The notes: generated from the sequence alone by a model not told the origin. DNA of 64,000 bases from Ensifer adhaerens (GCF_002940685.1 NZ_PNFP01000018.1:62001-126000), one strand, 5' to 3'; positions 42,366 through 51,762 are shown, counted from the stretch's first letter. A program made the numbers and translations.

Positions 42366-42539
42366 GCAAGGCCTCCCGACGCTTTTCGCCGCGTCGCTGG
42401 TCGATCTTTCCCCACTTCACGTTAGACGAGCAAGAGTTAGCTCTTCCTAAATAACTGTAGAAAAATCGTGTAGAGGTTGCAATCTCCAAGTCGCACCAGC
42501 CGATGAAAAGGGTGGACGACACCACCCTCCCGTGTCGGC

Positions 42540-43910
42540 TCAGGACAGCCGCCGGCGCGCCGTCGGTATCCGCATCAGCAATTGATCGAGGACCACCATG
42601 ACGACGATGGCAATTCCCGTCAACGGAAACGCCAGCCCGAAGAGAATGGCCATGAGCCACAATCCTACATAGACGCTGCGCCTCGGCGGCATCGGCGGCA
42701 CGCCGATCTGCCCGGCCGGGCGGCGCTTCCACCACATGACGACGGCGGAAAGGGAAACGAGCACGATCGCGATGCAGGCGCCCAGCATCAGGAGCTGGTT
42801 GAAGCGTCCCCACTCCTGCCCCTTGTGCACGTTGATGCTCCATTCGATGGCCTTGCCGAGCGCCGGGTAGTCGCCGAAGGCAATGTCGACCAGCGGCTTG
42901 CCGGAATACTGGTCGATATGGATCGTGCGCTCGCGCGCGAGATCGGCGGGAAAAATCGCCGCGGTATAGACGCCGGTCTCGTCCAGCGGGATCGCCAGTT
43001 CGTAGCCCGGCAGCATGCCGGCGGCATCGGCGATCGCGACGGCGCGGTCGACGCCGACCGGTTCGGCCGGATCACCGCTCGATGCCGGAACCGGAGCGTT
43101 CTCCATCAGCCAATTGGCCCTCGGCAGCACGTCGGTCGAGACCTTGCCGGAGCTCGGAACCTCGTCCCAGAGCGCTGCGGGATAACCAAGGCCCATCGCC
43201 GTCAGCTTGCCGTTGACGGTTGCGCCCCAGTAGCCGGACCACAAAAGCCCCGAGAACGCGAGGAAAACGATCAGCAGGCCCGCGCCGATACCGGTCACGG
43301 CGTGAAGGTCGCGCCAGAAGACGCGGCGCGCGGGCGTTCCGCGCACCGTCAGGACGCCGCCTGTCTGCTGGCGCGGCCACCAGAGATAGATGCCGGTAAA
43401 GACCAGCAGGATCGCAAAGCCCGCGACGATCTCGATGATCTTTTCGACCGACTTGCCGAAATAGTCGAGACTATGCAGGTCCTCGACCACCTGGTTGAAC
43501 TCCTCGGATGGTGCGACCCGATCGAGGACGGCGCCGGTGTAGGGATCGACGAAGACCAGCAGGCGGGCCTTGCCGATGCCGACCGTGACCCGCGCGGAGC
43601 GGTCCGCGCCGGCCGGCGTGCGGTAGGAGACGGCAGCGCTGCCGGGCACGGACTCCACGGCGGTGGCGACGATCGCCGAGGGCGACAGCCGTTCGGCACC
43701 GACAGGCACAATGTTGCGATAGGCAAAGACGGTGTCGTCGATCTCATCGTTGAAAAGGTAGAGGCCGCCTGTGAGTGCCAGGCTGATCATGAAAGGAATG
43801 ACCAGCAGGCCGGCAAAGAAGTGCCAGCGCCAGATGGCGCGATAGAGCGAAATGCCGCGCTCGGCGGCCATCGGCTGCGCAGCGGCGCCGGTGAAGGATG
43901 CGGTTGTCAT
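42540..43910 (-). CDS. PepSY-associated membrane protein (iron-regulated reductase type)
   Basis: This is a 456-residue inner-membrane protein with four helices: about residues 28-50 (HFFAGLLVIPFMISLALTGG), about 160-180, about 210-235 and near 370-390, plus a further C-terminal one. The pattern WHFFAGLLVIPF...LYLFNDEID, then YLWWPR and GxTGIGAGLLIVFLAFSG, is the PepSY_TM family found with siderophore receptors and thought to reduce ferric siderophores. A DUF2946-like gene lies upstream on the same strand, which fits metal uptake or handling. No receptor gene is present here. Confidence 0.87.
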   Translation of the reverse strand: MTTASFTGAAAQPMAAERGISLYRAIWRWHFFAGLLVIPFMISLALTGGLYLFNDEIDDTVFAYRNIVPVGAERLSPSAIVATAVESVPGSAAVSYRTPAGADRSARVTVGIGKARLLVFVDPYTGAVLDRVAPSEEFNQVVEDLHSLDYFGKSVEKIIEIVAGFAILLVFTGIYLWWPRQQTGGVLTVRGTPARRVFWRDLHAVTGIGAGLLIVFLAFSGLLWSGYWGATVNGKLTAMGLGYPAALWDEVPSSGKVSTDVLPRANWLMENAPVPASSGDPAEPVGVDRAVAIADAAGMLPGYELAIPLDETGVYTAAIFPADLARERTIHIDQYSGKPLVDIAFGDYPALGKAIEWSINVHKGQEWGRFNQLLMLGACIAIVLVSLSAVVMWWKRRPAGQIGVPPMPPRRSVYVGLWLMAILFGLAFPLTGIAIVVMVVLDQLLMRIPTARRRLS

Positions 43911-44037
43911 GGATGTCTCCGGGGAAGGCCGCCTTGTGCGCCTTCGCCTCTTGAGGACCGGGGCGGCTCTGGACCGCGCAACCGCGCCGAAACAAGTTCG
44001 ACGCCTCTGCGGCCGGTCAGTCGCCGTCTAGCGGATA

Positions 44038-44445
44038 TCAGGCGGAGAAGGCCGACGGGGGCGCTCTTGGTCCGGCACCGGTCAAACGAACGGCACGAAC
44101 GAGCACAAGCGCGCCCGATGGGAGGGACGGCTGGACCGCCGGCAGTTGTGGCGGGGCCGAAAGTCGATACGGCGTCGGCAACGCGCCCGGCGCGACCAGG
44201 CAGCACGACTGGCACCCGTGGCACGTCTTGCCATCCTTGCCATCGCTGTCGGCATGATCCGAAAGGCAGAGGTCCGCAAGGGTGCCGTCGGGAAGGACAT
44301 AAGCCGCCATGTCCGGTGCGACCGGCATCGCGACGGCAGGCTGCTGGACGAGCGCCGACAGGATGAGAACCAGCGCGCACAGCGTGCGCGCCGCCCAGTC
44401 CGTCAACCGATCCCCCAGAAACCGTCGCGCCAAATGTGCCCCCAT
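44038..44445 (-). CDS. DUF2946-like Cys-rich exported protein
   Basis: This is a 135-residue protein with an N-terminal hydrophobic segment (about 18-40, ARTLCALVLILSALVQQPAVA). A Cys/His/Asp cluster follows: LCLSDHADSDGKDGKTCHGCQSCC, and then a Pro-rich tail. This layout matches DUF2946 proteins, found beside TonB receptors, PepSY proteins and copper genes, and it suggests metal binding. It lies 127 bases upstream of the PepSY gene in the same direction, so the two are probably an operon. The ribosome site is weak; a later start is possible. Confidence 0.68.
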   Translation of the reverse strand: MGAHLARRFLGDRLTDWAARTLCALVLILSALVQQPAVAMPVAPDMAAYVLPDGTLADLCLSDHADSDGKDGKTCHGCQSCCLVAPGALPTPYRLSAPPQLPAVQPSLPSGALVLVRAVRLTGAGPRAPPSAFSA

Positions 44446-44606
44446 AATCGAGAGCGACAGCTAAAGGCCCGGGGCACGAATGGCAAGCGGGCAATGAGCC
44501 GCAGCTCGCATCAAAACATTTCATGCGTGACATCAGCGGCATGCACTTTCGCCCCTGGTCGCACTTGCCTAAGACAAGCGCACGGCAACGACGGGAGAAA
44601 TTCGGC

Positions 44607-45269
44607 ATGCTGACGATCTATGGGGTCTATCGCTCGCGCGCATCGCGCAACTACTGGATGGCGCGGGAGCTCGGCATTCCCTTCAAGTCCGTCCCGGTCC
44701 TACAGGCGCGGCGGGTCGCCGATCCGCTGGCCGCCGACGCGCCGATCAACACCAAGTCTCCCGCCTTTCTCGCCGTCAATCCGATGGGGCTGATCCCGGC
44801 GATCGAAGATGACGGCGTCGTGCTGACGGAATCGCTTGCCAACAATCTCTATCTCGCGCGCAAGCATGGTGGCCCGCTCGCACCCGCCGACATCGCCGAG
44901 GAGGGGCTGATCGGCAACTGGACGATGTGGGCGGCGACGGAGGTCGAGCCGCATGCCGTCGAGATCATCCTGACCTATGACTATGGCGCCGAGGAAACCG
45001 CGGCGGGCAAGGCCACGATCGCGGCCTGCGCGAAGTCGCTCGAACGGGTGTTTGCCCGCATGGAACAGCACCTCGACGGGCGCGACTATCTCGTCGGCGA
45101 CCGCTTCACCGTCGCCGACCTCAATCTCGCGGAAGTCTTCCGCTACGCCATGAGCCAGACGCAGCTGTTTCAGACGCATCCGCGCGTTTCGGCCTGGCTT
45201 GCCCGCTGCCATGCCCGCCCGGCGTTCAAGGCGATGATGGAGGAGCGGCTGAAAGAGCCGGCGGATTGA
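44607..45269 (+). CDS. Glutathione S-transferase family protein
   Basis: This is a 220-residue GST. The thioredoxin-like N-domain begins [25 protein letters not shown], with the catalytic Ser or Tyr near residues 9-11. The cis-Pro/ESLA glutathione site is [21 protein letters not shown]. The helical C-domain carries [20 protein letters not shown]. The substrate is unknown. The ATG at 44607 has GGGAG upstream; the frame is open for 28 more codons, but they do not resemble the family. It converges with a LysR gene. Confidence 0.88.
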   Translation: MLTIYGVYRSRASRNYWMARELGIPFKSVPVLQARRVADPLAADAPINTKSPAFLAVNPMGLIPAIEDDGVVLTESLANNLYLARKHGGPLAPADIAEEGLIGNWTMWAATEVEPHAVEIILTYDYGAEETAAGKATIAACAKSLERVFARMEQHLDGRDYLVGDRFTVADLNLAEVFRYAMSQTQLFQTHPRVSAWLARCHARPAFKAMMEERLKEPAD

Positions 45270-45294
45270 GCGGACAAAAAGGCGCTTCCGACGA

Positions 45295-46233
45295 TCAGCC
45301 CATGGTCGCCGCGTCGAAGCGGACGCGCGGCGCCTTGATGTCGATCAGGCGCATGCCTTCCTCCACCTCGTCACGCACCCAGCGCTTGAAGGCCCTCGCA
45401 GCCTTGCTCTCGCGCCGCGACGGCGAACTGACGAAGTAGTGGCCGAAACCCGTCTCCACCCGGATACCGAACGGCACCACCAGGCTGCCTTGCGCGATCG
45501 CGAAACCGGCAAGCGTCTGCCAGGCGAGCATCACCCCCTGCCCGGAGATCGCCGCATCGAGCACCAGCGACGCCTCGTTGAAGGTGTGGCGCACGCTCAT
45601 CTGCGCGCCCGAGAGCCCGACCTCGCGAAACCACACTTCCCAGCTGAACATCGAGTGGCCGTCGATGACGGCAGGCAATTTTAGAATATCTGCAGGCACC
45701 CGCAGACCGGATGCCATCGCCGGCGAGCAGACCGGAAACACTTCCTGTTGCAACAGCAGCTCGGACCTCACGCCCGGCCACTCCCCGGTGCCGACGCGAA
45801 TGCCGACATCCACGTCGGACGTGTCGAGATTGACGAGCTTCGTCGTCGCGTCGATGCGCAGTCGAATGTCGGGATGGCGCTCGGCAAAACGGTTCAGCCG
45901 ATAGACCAGCCAGCGGGCCGCAAAGACCGGCGCCACCGAAATCGTCAAGACCGACTCGTCACGCCGCCGCGCCGACGCCACGGCCTCCGCCAGTTCGTGA
46001 AAGGCATTGCTGATGCGCGCGAGGAACCGTTGGCCGAAGTCGGTCGGCACGAGGCCGCGCGGCGTGCGCTCGAACACTGTGCGACCAAGTTGGGCCTCCG
46101 CCTTGGCAATCTGCTGGCTGACGGCACCGGGGGTCACGCCAAGCTCCTCGGCGGCGGCGGCCAGCGATCCCAGCCGACCGGCGGCCTCGACGGCGCGCAA
46201 CCCGTTCAGATGGACGGAATTCAGATCTCTCAT
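45295..46233 (-). CDS. LysR family regulator (GcvA-like)
   Basis: This is a 312-residue LysR regulator. MRDLNSVHLNGLRAVEAAGRLGSLAAAAEELGVTPGAVSQQI is the GcvA/AmpR-like helix-turn-helix, and the effector domain begins near residue 95. It is divergent from a small hypothetical gene at 46323 across 89 bp, which includes the AT-rich stretch next to its start. Its target may be that gene or the following MmcQ gene. The effector is unknown. Confidence 0.9.
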   Translation of the reverse strand: MRDLNSVHLNGLRAVEAAGRLGSLAAAAEELGVTPGAVSQQIAKAEAQLGRTVFERTPRGLVPTDFGQRFLARISNAFHELAEAVASARRRDESVLTISVAPVFAARWLVYRLNRFAERHPDIRLRIDATTKLVNLDTSDVDVGIRVGTGEWPGVRSELLLQQEVFPVCSPAMASGLRVPADILKLPAVIDGHSMFSWEVWFREVGLSGAQMSVRHTFNEASLVLDAAISGQGVMLAWQTLAGFAIAQGSLVVPFGIRVETGFGHYFVSSPSRRESKAARAFKRWVRDEVEEGMRLIDIKAPRVRFDAATMG

Positions 46234-46322
46234 ATAGTTTTTCTAAACCCGTTCTCTGCCATTCTCAATTGAAAAGAAGACCGGACAGGCGGATCATCCA
46301 GGCGTGGAAAGGATGAACCGCC

Positions 46323-46517
46323 ATGTTGAAGTTTCTCTCGAAGCTGATCCTGCTCAAAACACCGGAGGGCCATAAGGACGATGGGCCGCTCACCTGGGCG
46401 CGCGATCCGCTCATGCATCCGGATCTGGAGCGCATGGACGAGCGCGAACTCGGCGACCTGCCGTTTCCCGGCTGGCCGTGGCCCCGCACGGCCGAGTGCA
46501 CCGGACGATGCCTGTAG
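46323..46517 (+). CDS. Small hypothetical protein, 64 residues
   Basis: This is a short ORF with AAAGGATG upstream, beginning MLKFLSKLILLKTPEG. The N-terminus is amphipathic and the rest is acidic and Trp/Pro-rich (LPFPGWPWPRTAE). No family recognised. It is divergent from the LysR gene and upstream of the MmcQ gene by 38 bases, so it could be a small LysR-controlled protein. Its length and codon use are reasonable but do not prove it is coding. Confidence 0.5.
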   Translation: MLKFLSKLILLKTPEGHKDDGPLTWARDPLMHPDLERMDERELGDLPFPGWPWPRTAECTGRCL

Positions 46518-46555
46518 GGCGATGACGGCAAGCCGTGCCGTGGTATGCTGTTGGA

Positions 46556-46936
46556 ATGAGCGAGGATCTCGACAGCAATTTCGCCCGTGTCGTCAGGCTG
46601 GCCGAGGCGGCGGGCCTGCCCGAAGTGACGGTCGGCACCTCCTACGGCACACCTGCGCTGCTGGTGAAAGACAAGAGCTTCGTGCGTATGAAGGATGGCG
46701 ACACGCTGGTCGTCATGTGCGCGCGCGAAGAAAAGGAAATGCTGCTCGAACTCGACCCGAGGCTCTACTTCGAGACTGACCACTACAAGGGCTGGCCGGC
46801 CATGCTGGTGCGGCTATCGGAGATCGACGACCAAAGCCTCACCGGCCGGCTGGTTGCCGCCTGGCGCGAGAAGGCGCCAAAGCGGCTCGCAGCGACCTTT
46901 TCCGAGCGCGATCAGCCCCGATCGCCGACCCCGTAG
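46556..46936 (+). CDS. MmcQ/YjbR family protein
   Basis: This is a 126-residue protein of the MmcQ/YjbR (DUF419) fold, a CyaY-like DNA-binding fold of unknown role. Typical segments are LAEAAGLPEVTVGTSYGTPALLVKDKSFVRM and ETDHYKGWPAMLVRLSEI. The ATG at 46556 gives the usual start; the longer frame begins at 46535. Its last 25 bases overlap the end of the convergent RibD-like gene. No partner gene explains its job. Confidence 0.85.
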   Translation: MSEDLDSNFARVVRLAEAAGLPEVTVGTSYGTPALLVKDKSFVRMKDGDTLVVMCAREEKEMLLELDPRLYFETDHYKGWPAMLVRLSEIDDQSLTGRLVAAWREKAPKRLAATFSERDQPRSPTP

Positions 46937-47496
46937 ATCAGGCATACCTTGCCGCCGTCCAGCCGCTTGGCGTCGGCAAGCTGCAGGTAATGGCGCTTGG
47001 CGACGGTATCGAACAGCGCCTTGCCCTTGCCGACCACGACGGGATGGATGGTGAGACGCAGTTCGTCGATCAGACCATGATCCATCAGGCTCGACACCGT
47101 GCGCGCGCCGCCGACGACATAGATGGTTCGGCCCGGCTCCCGCCTCAGCTTCTCGATCCCTGAGACGTCGCGCACGATCCTGGCGTTTTCCCATTCGACA
47201 CCGGCGCGGCTCTTGGAGAGAACGTAATGCGGCGTGCCGAGCGCAAAGTCCGCATAGTCGATTTCCTCCGGCGTCGGCAGCTCGCCGGTGAATTCCAGCG
47301 GCGCATGCGGATCGCGCTTGATCGCGCTCCAGTATTGCTCGTAGCCCGAATACATGCCGCTCCCGAGGACGCAGGCGTCGATCTCGGGCAGGAGATCGAA
47401 CGTATCCGACCAGGAATCGACCCAGTCCGTATAGCCATCCGGCCCGTCGATCAGCCCGTCTATGGACATCTGCATGCCAGCAACCACCTTGCGCAT
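46912..47496 (-). CDS. Dihydrofolate reductase/RibD C-domain family protein
   Basis: This is a 194-residue NADPH reductase-fold protein of the RibD C-terminal family. It opens KVVAGMQMSIDGLIDGPDGYTDW and includes TIYVVGGARTVSSLMDHGLIDELRLTIHPVVVGKGKALFD, the classic core of the group. Members are annotated as dihydrofolate reductase-like, but most substrates are unknown. The start is the ATG at 47496, nine bases after GGGAG; the in-frame ATG at 47502 is also possible. It overlaps the MmcQ gene tail to tail. Confidence 0.88.
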   Translation of the reverse strand: MRKVVAGMQMSIDGLIDGPDGYTDWVDSWSDTFDLLPEIDACVLGSGMYSGYEQYWSAIKRDPHAPLEFTGELPTPEEIDYADFALGTPHYVLSKSRAGVEWENARIVRDVSGIEKLRREPGRTIYVVGGARTVSSLMDHGLIDELRLTIHPVVVGKGKALFDTVAKRHYLQLADAKRLDGGKVCLIYGVGDRG

Positions 47497-47668
47497 CGTC
47501 ATTGTCTCCCTGTTGGCGTTACACGCCAAGGACGTGCGGCAGGCGGCGAACCCGACACAACCGGTCAAAAATCCTGGCCCTGCGGGCGGCCTCATCGACC
47601 GGACGGCCCTTCCATTTCCAGGCCGGCGCCTATACCGGTGGAGATAACTGCCGGACAGGTGCTCTCCC

Positions 47669-48595
47669 ATGATCGTTCGCGACCGCCCTACCCTTTTGAA
47701 ACTGTTCTTCATCCTCAGGGGTTCGGTTATCCAGCGGATCTTTCCGCAGGTGCTGTTCGTCTTTGCCCTTTCCGCCTTCGTCGTCTGGGCGCACCGCGTC
47801 GATCCCGGCCTGGTGCCGAGCGTCAACAGCGGCCCCTTCGCGCTGCTCGGCATCGCGCTTTCGGTGTTCCTCGGCTTCCGCAACAATGCCTGCTACGACC
47901 GCTGGTGGGAGGCGCGGAAAGACTGGGGACAGCTGATTTTCACCGCCCGCGATCTCGCACGCCAGACGCTGGTCCTGGCGGACGCGGGATCCGCCTCGGC
48001 CGCCGAGGCGCGCCAGCGGCTGCTGAACATCACGATCGCCCTTGCGCACGCCCTGGTCTGCCACTTACGCCCGGGCAGCGATGGCGCGAGGGCGCTCGCG
48101 CGTCTGCCTGCCGATCTGGTGCCTGGCTACCAAAAAAGCGGCAACGGGCCGGACTTTCTCTTGCGCGAGATGGGTCGCACGCTCGCAAGCCTGCGCGCAT
48201 CGGGTGCGATCAGCGACGTTCAATGGGCGCTCTTCGACGGTACGGTCGGCAGGATGTCGGCGGTGCTTGCCGCCTGCGAGCGGATCCGCAATACGCCGGT
48301 GCCTTTCGGCTATACGCTGCTCCTGCACCGCACCGCCTATCTCTTCTGCTTCCTGCTTCCCTTCGGCTTTGCCGATGCGCTCGGCTGGGCCACCCCCTTC
48401 GTGACGGCGCTGGTCGCCTACACGTTCTTCGGCCTCGACGCGCTCGGCGACGAGCTGGAGGAGCCGTTCGGCGTGTTGCCGAACGACCTGCCGATCGTAG
48501 CACTTGCCGAGACGATCGAAATCAACCTGCGCGAAGCGCTCGGCGAGACCGACCTTCCGCCCCTGCCGCAGCCCAAGAACTACATCCTGATGTAG
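47669..48595 (+). CDS. Bestrophin-like (UPF0187) membrane protein
   Basis: This is a 308-residue inner-membrane protein of the bestrophin/YneE family. Known bacterial members form pentameric anion or cation channels. The signature GFRNNACYDRWWEARKDWGQ near residues 68-87 is plain. Membrane segments lie at about 22-42, 53-72, 212-235 and 240-260, and the C-terminus has GDELEEPFGVLPNDLPI. It is transcribed alone after a short gap. The conducted ion is not predictable. Confidence 0.92.
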   Translation: MIVRDRPTLLKLFFILRGSVIQRIFPQVLFVFALSAFVVWAHRVDPGLVPSVNSGPFALLGIALSVFLGFRNNACYDRWWEARKDWGQLIFTARDLARQTLVLADAGSASAAEARQRLLNITIALAHALVCHLRPGSDGARALARLPADLVPGYQKSGNGPDFLLREMGRTLASLRASGAISDVQWALFDGTVGRMSAVLAACERIRNTPVPFGYTLLLHRTAYLFCFLLPFGFADALGWATPFVTALVAYTFFGLDALGDELEEPFGVLPNDLPIVALAETIEINLREALGETDLPPLPQPKNYILM

Positions 48596-48611
48596 CAGCA
48601 GACCCGATGGT

Positions 48612-49232
48612 TCAGATCTTCAGCGTCGCCAGCACCCGGGCGACGGCCGGACGCTCGGTCATCCGGTTGCGGTGATCGATGATTTTTGGAAAACGCGCGG
48701 GGTCCACGCCGTCCGGTTCAAGCCAGCCGGCGGCGGTGAAGAGATAGGGATCGGCGACCGAATAGGTGTCGCCAAAGACGAACGGCCCTTCGAACATCCT
48801 GCTTTCGATCAGTTCGTAGCAGGCGGTCATGTTGGAGGCGACCTTGGCCTTCATCGCTTCATGCGCCGCCGGATCGTCGGCCCAGCGTGCGCCCCGACGG
48901 CCATGGGCGTGGGCGACATGAACCGTCGAGCAGAGGTAATTCAGAAACGACTGCAATTGCGCGCAGGCGAAGGCATCGTTCACCGGCGCCAGCTTCGCCG
49001 CCGGAAAGGCCTCAGCGATATAGGTCAGGATTGCCGGCGTTTCGGTGATGACGCCCCGGTCGGTCAGGAGTGCCGGCACGCGGCCCTTCGGGTTTACCGC
49101 GAGATAGTCGGGCTTCGTCTGTTCGGCAGTCGAGAAATCGACACGGCGCGCCTCGTACTCGGCACCCGCTTCCTCCAGCGCGATATGCGAGGCCAATGAA
49201 CAGGTTGCGGGGGCGTAGAACAGTTTCAACAC
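48612..49232 (-). CDS. Glutathione S-transferase
   Basis: This is a 206-residue beta-class-like GST. It begins LKLFYAPATCSLASHIALEEAGAEYE, with the catalytic Cys at residue 11 in the TCSLA motif, and has the NPKGRVPALLTDRGVITETPAIL glutathione site. The helical domain includes PFVFGDTYSVADPYLFTAAGWLE. The start is GTG at 49232, with AGGAGAG upstream. An open frame runs far upstream but is not family-like. Role: conjugation or peroxide detoxification; substrate unknown. Confidence 0.92.
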   Translation of the reverse strand: MLKLFYAPATCSLASHIALEEAGAEYEARRVDFSTAEQTKPDYLAVNPKGRVPALLTDRGVITETPAILTYIAEAFPAAKLAPVNDAFACAQLQSFLNYLCSTVHVAHAHGRRGARWADDPAAHEAMKAKVASNMTACYELIESRMFEGPFVFGDTYSVADPYLFTAAGWLEPDGVDPARFPKIIDHRNRMTERPAVARVLATLKI

Positions 49233-49461
49233 TTTAAGCTCTCCTCTGCGATCATGCGGATCGGCCGACGTGATGTCGACGGCCCGAACCGGCTCTGTCA
49301 ATTCCCGTGGACCGAAGCGGAATACGAACGGAGAACCGCGCGCTTCCCGCCGTCTCGCTCCAAAGCAACGACCGACCGCAGAAGAAAGGATGTCGCCTCG
49401 ATTGACAAGCAGAAGTGGCAACGGCGCCGCAGATCGCCGCCGTCGGCCGTCGCTTGAGCGC

Positions 49462-49486
49462 GCCCGGCAGGCGGCAACTGCCGGGC
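49462..49486 (-). terminator. Hairpin after the DUF4406 gene
   Basis: GCCCGGCA and TGCCGGGC pair over 8 bp with a 9-base loop, 8 bases past the DUF4406 stop on the minus strand. No clear T-run follows. Confidence 0.5.
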
Positions 49487-49494
49487 CTTGCGGT

Positions 49495-49866
49495 CTACGC
49501 GACCAGCGGCTCGCTGCAACCGGGCACGTCCTCAAGTCGATAGTAGACGGGAATGCCGCGCTCGCGGGCAATCCGCACGTCGTTGTCCGCCCCCTTGCTG
49601 TCGCCCGGCAGGCGCAGCACCGCGTCGCAAAGCGCCAGCAATCGGCCTGCCACTGGATGGAAAATCTCTTCATAGAGATCGTCGCCGATCCGCTCGCCGC
49701 CGGCGGCATTCCAGACCGGCAGGGCGACCCATTCGCCGATCATGGGTACATGCCCTGCCTGGAACAGGGCATAGGACGGCTCCTCCAGTCGTTTGAGATT
49801 GGCGGCCATTTTCACCGGGTCATCACCGGTTCCGGAGCGATAGGGACCTGCGATCAAGATCAGCAT
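49495..49866 (-). CDS. DUF4406 family protein
   Basis: This is a 123-residue protein beginning MLILIAGPYRSGTGDDP, the IAGPYRSGT start of the DUF4406/nucleoside 2-deoxyribosyltransferase-like fold. It contains GHVPMIGEWVALPVW and LCDAVLRLPGDSKGADNDVRIA, whose Asp/Gly residues match the nucleotide-binding edge of that fold. A nucleotide-sugar or nucleoside role is possible but unproven. The ATG at 49866 follows GGGAGAG. It is divergent from a DeoR regulator that could control it. Confidence 0.82.
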   Translation of the reverse strand: MLILIAGPYRSGTGDDPVKMAANLKRLEEPSYALFQAGHVPMIGEWVALPVWNAAGGERIGDDLYEEIFHPVAGRLLALCDAVLRLPGDSKGADNDVRIARERGIPVYYRLEDVPGCSEPLVA

Positions 49867-49957
49867 TTTTCTCTCCCGAGACGATACGAAAGATCCAGAT
49901 TATTCTGGAATGAACGTGATATTTCGTGCAATATCGTGAAGAGTCAAGGAGGCATTC

Positions 49958-50710
49958 ATGCTGACAACGCAGAGACGGGCTTTGATTTCGGCGCGGCTGG
50001 CGCGCGACGGCGAGATCGTCGCCAAGCGCATGGCCGATGAACTGAACCTGTCGGAGGACACGATCCGGCGAGATCTGCGCGAGATGGCGGCGGAAGGATT
50101 GCTGAAGCGCGTGCATGGCGGCGCACTGCCCCTGGCGCCGCCGCTGCCGAACTTCGCCGCGCGTCAGGAAATCGCCGGCGACGTCAAGTGGCGGCTTGGG
50201 CGAAAAGCCGCGGCAATGATCGAAGCCGGCCAGACGATCTTCCTCGACGGCGGCACCAGCAATGCGGAGATTGCGCGGGCCCTGCCGCGCGAAATGCCGA
50301 TCACCGTCATCACCCACAGCCCGACGATTGCCGCCGAACTCGAGCGCCACGAGGCCGAGGTGATCCTGATCGGTGGCCGGCTCTACAAGCATTCGATGGT
50401 GGCGACCGGTGCCGCAACCATTGCCGCCATCGCCGGCGTTCGCGTCGACCTGTTCTTCCTCGGCGTTACCGCCATTCATCCGGCCCACGGCGTCTCGACC
50501 GGCGACTTCGAGGAGGCGGCTGTCAAGCGCGCCATCCTCGGGCAAGCCGCCGAGATCTATGTGCTTGCGACAGCCGAGAAATTCGGCGCGGTGTCGCCGC
50601 ACCGTGTGGCCGGGATCGCCGACCTGACCGGCTTCATCGTGCCTGAAGAGACTGGGGCCGAGACGCTGGCACCCTATGAGGACGCAGACATCGCGATCGT
50701 CCGCGCCTGA
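49958..50710 (+). CDS. DeoR/GlpR family regulator
   Basis: This is a 250-residue DeoR regulator. The N-terminal helix-turn-helix is RLARDGEIVAKRMADELNLSEDTIRRDLREMAAEGLLKRVHGGAL. The sugar-phosphate isomerase-like C-domain includes MIEAGQTIFLDGGTSNAEIA and VDLFFLGVTAIHPAHGVSTGDFEEAAVKRAI. Family members respond to phosphorylated sugars. The ribosome site AAGGAGG is strong. It is divergent from the DUF4406 gene, the likely target. The signal is unknown. Confidence 0.9.
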   Translation: MLTTQRRALISARLARDGEIVAKRMADELNLSEDTIRRDLREMAAEGLLKRVHGGALPLAPPLPNFAARQEIAGDVKWRLGRKAAAMIEAGQTIFLDGGTSNAEIARALPREMPITVITHSPTIAAELERHEAEVILIGGRLYKHSMVATGAATIAAIAGVRVDLFFLGVTAIHPAHGVSTGDFEEAAVKRAILGQAAEIYVLATAEKFGAVSPHRVAGIADLTGFIVPEETGAETLAPYEDADIAIVRA

Positions 50711-50754
50711 TTGCGCGAGCAGGCAGGTCGCACCGAGGCGTGGCCCGCCACACC

Positions 50755-51762
50755 TCAGGCGGCGAAGGTTTCCGTCACCCTGACGTCGCCGACATGGATG
50801 CCGTTCCAGTTGTGCATGGAATGATTGGCCTGCGCCATCAGCGCCGTGTGCAACGCAGGCTCGTCCTTGAAGAAGCGGGCAAGCGTTGCCGCCACCATCG
50901 CTTCGGCGGCGCGGGTCGTACCATCCTCGCACTTCAGCGCGATCGCGATGCCTTTTTCCGGAATGGCGGCGCAGAAGACACCTTCCGCACCGGTCTTGGC
51001 GAAGATGCGGCCAGGCGCCGTCTTCATCAGCCGCGTGCAGGCGCGCTTGGTGCCGGCAACGAAGAAGGGTTCGGCCATGCAGGCCTCGATCAGCCGCCTC
51101 GAGACGCGGGCGCGCTCAGGCTCGAGCCCGGCGCCGGTCGCCATTTTCGCGAAGCCGTGTGCAAGCCCCTTCAGGGGAACGGCGTAGGTCGGGATCGAAC
51201 AGCCGTCGACACCGCAATTGTCCTTGGCGAGGATCGCGCCGGTCAGGCTTTCCATCGCGCCACGGATCTCGCGCTGCAGCGGATGCTCGTAGCCGACATA
51301 GCCTTTCACCTCGGTGCCCGAATGGCAGCAGGCGCAGATGAAACCGGAATGTTTGCCGGAGCAATTGTTGTGCAGGGCCGTCGGCGCCTCCAGGCTGCGG
51401 GCCTGGCCGATCAGGGTTTTCTGGTCGGACGACCAATGGGCGCCGCATTCGAGCGCCGAGACGTCGCGACCGGCGGCCGCCAGCATTTTCGCAGCGAGCT
51501 CCACATGTTCCGGTTCGCCGGAATGGGAGGAGCAGGCGAGCGCCAGCTCCCTGTTGCCGAAGCCATAGGCGTCGGCCGCACCGCTTTCCATCAACGGCAA
51601 CGCCTGCATCGCCTTGCAGGCCGAACGCGGGAAGACGGCGCCGTCCGTTTCGCCCAGCGAAAAGACAGTCCGGCCGTCACCGTCGACGGCAATGATCACG
51701 CCGCGGTGGCGGCTTTCGACGAGGTTTCCGCGGGTGACTTCGACGAGAACGGGATTCGACAT
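50755..51762 (-). CDS. ansA: Class 3 (Rhizobium etli-type) L-asparaginase
   Basis: This enzyme hydrolyses asparagine to aspartate and ammonia. It is unrelated to E. coli asparaginases and resembles the inducible ReAV enzyme of R. etli. The 335-residue protein keeps the ReAV catalytic and zinc-site residues, shifted by one: Ser47 and Lys50 (FPRSACKAMQ), Ser79 (ALACSSHSGE), Cys134 and Lys137 (NNCSGKHSGF), Asp186 and Cys188 (DNCGVDGCS). No signal peptide, so cytoplasmic. The R. etli ans operon partners (transporter, aspartase) are not beside it here. Confidence 0.9.
   Translation of the reverse strand: MSNPVLVEVTRGNLVESRHRGVIIAVDGDGRTVFSLGETDGAVFPRSACKAMQALPLMESGAADAYGFGNRELALACSSHSGEPEHVELAAKMLAAAGRDVSALECGAHWSSDQKTLIGQARSLEAPTALHNNCSGKHSGFICACCHSGTEVKGYVGYEHPLQREIRGAMESLTGAILAKDNCGVDGCSIPTYAVPLKGLAHGFAKMATGAGLEPERARVSRRLIEACMAEPFFVAGTKRACTRLMKTAPGRIFAKTGAEGVFCAAIPEKGIAIALKCEDGTTRAAEAMVAATLARFFKDEPALHTALMAQANHSMHNWNGIHVGDVRVTETFAA

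Noticed and set aside
39975-42425. 816-codon plus-strand ORF opposite the PAS-GAF-GGDEF-EAL gene
   Set aside because: The minus-strand protein has intact GGDEF and EAL motifs; the plus frame has none and is an antisense shadow.
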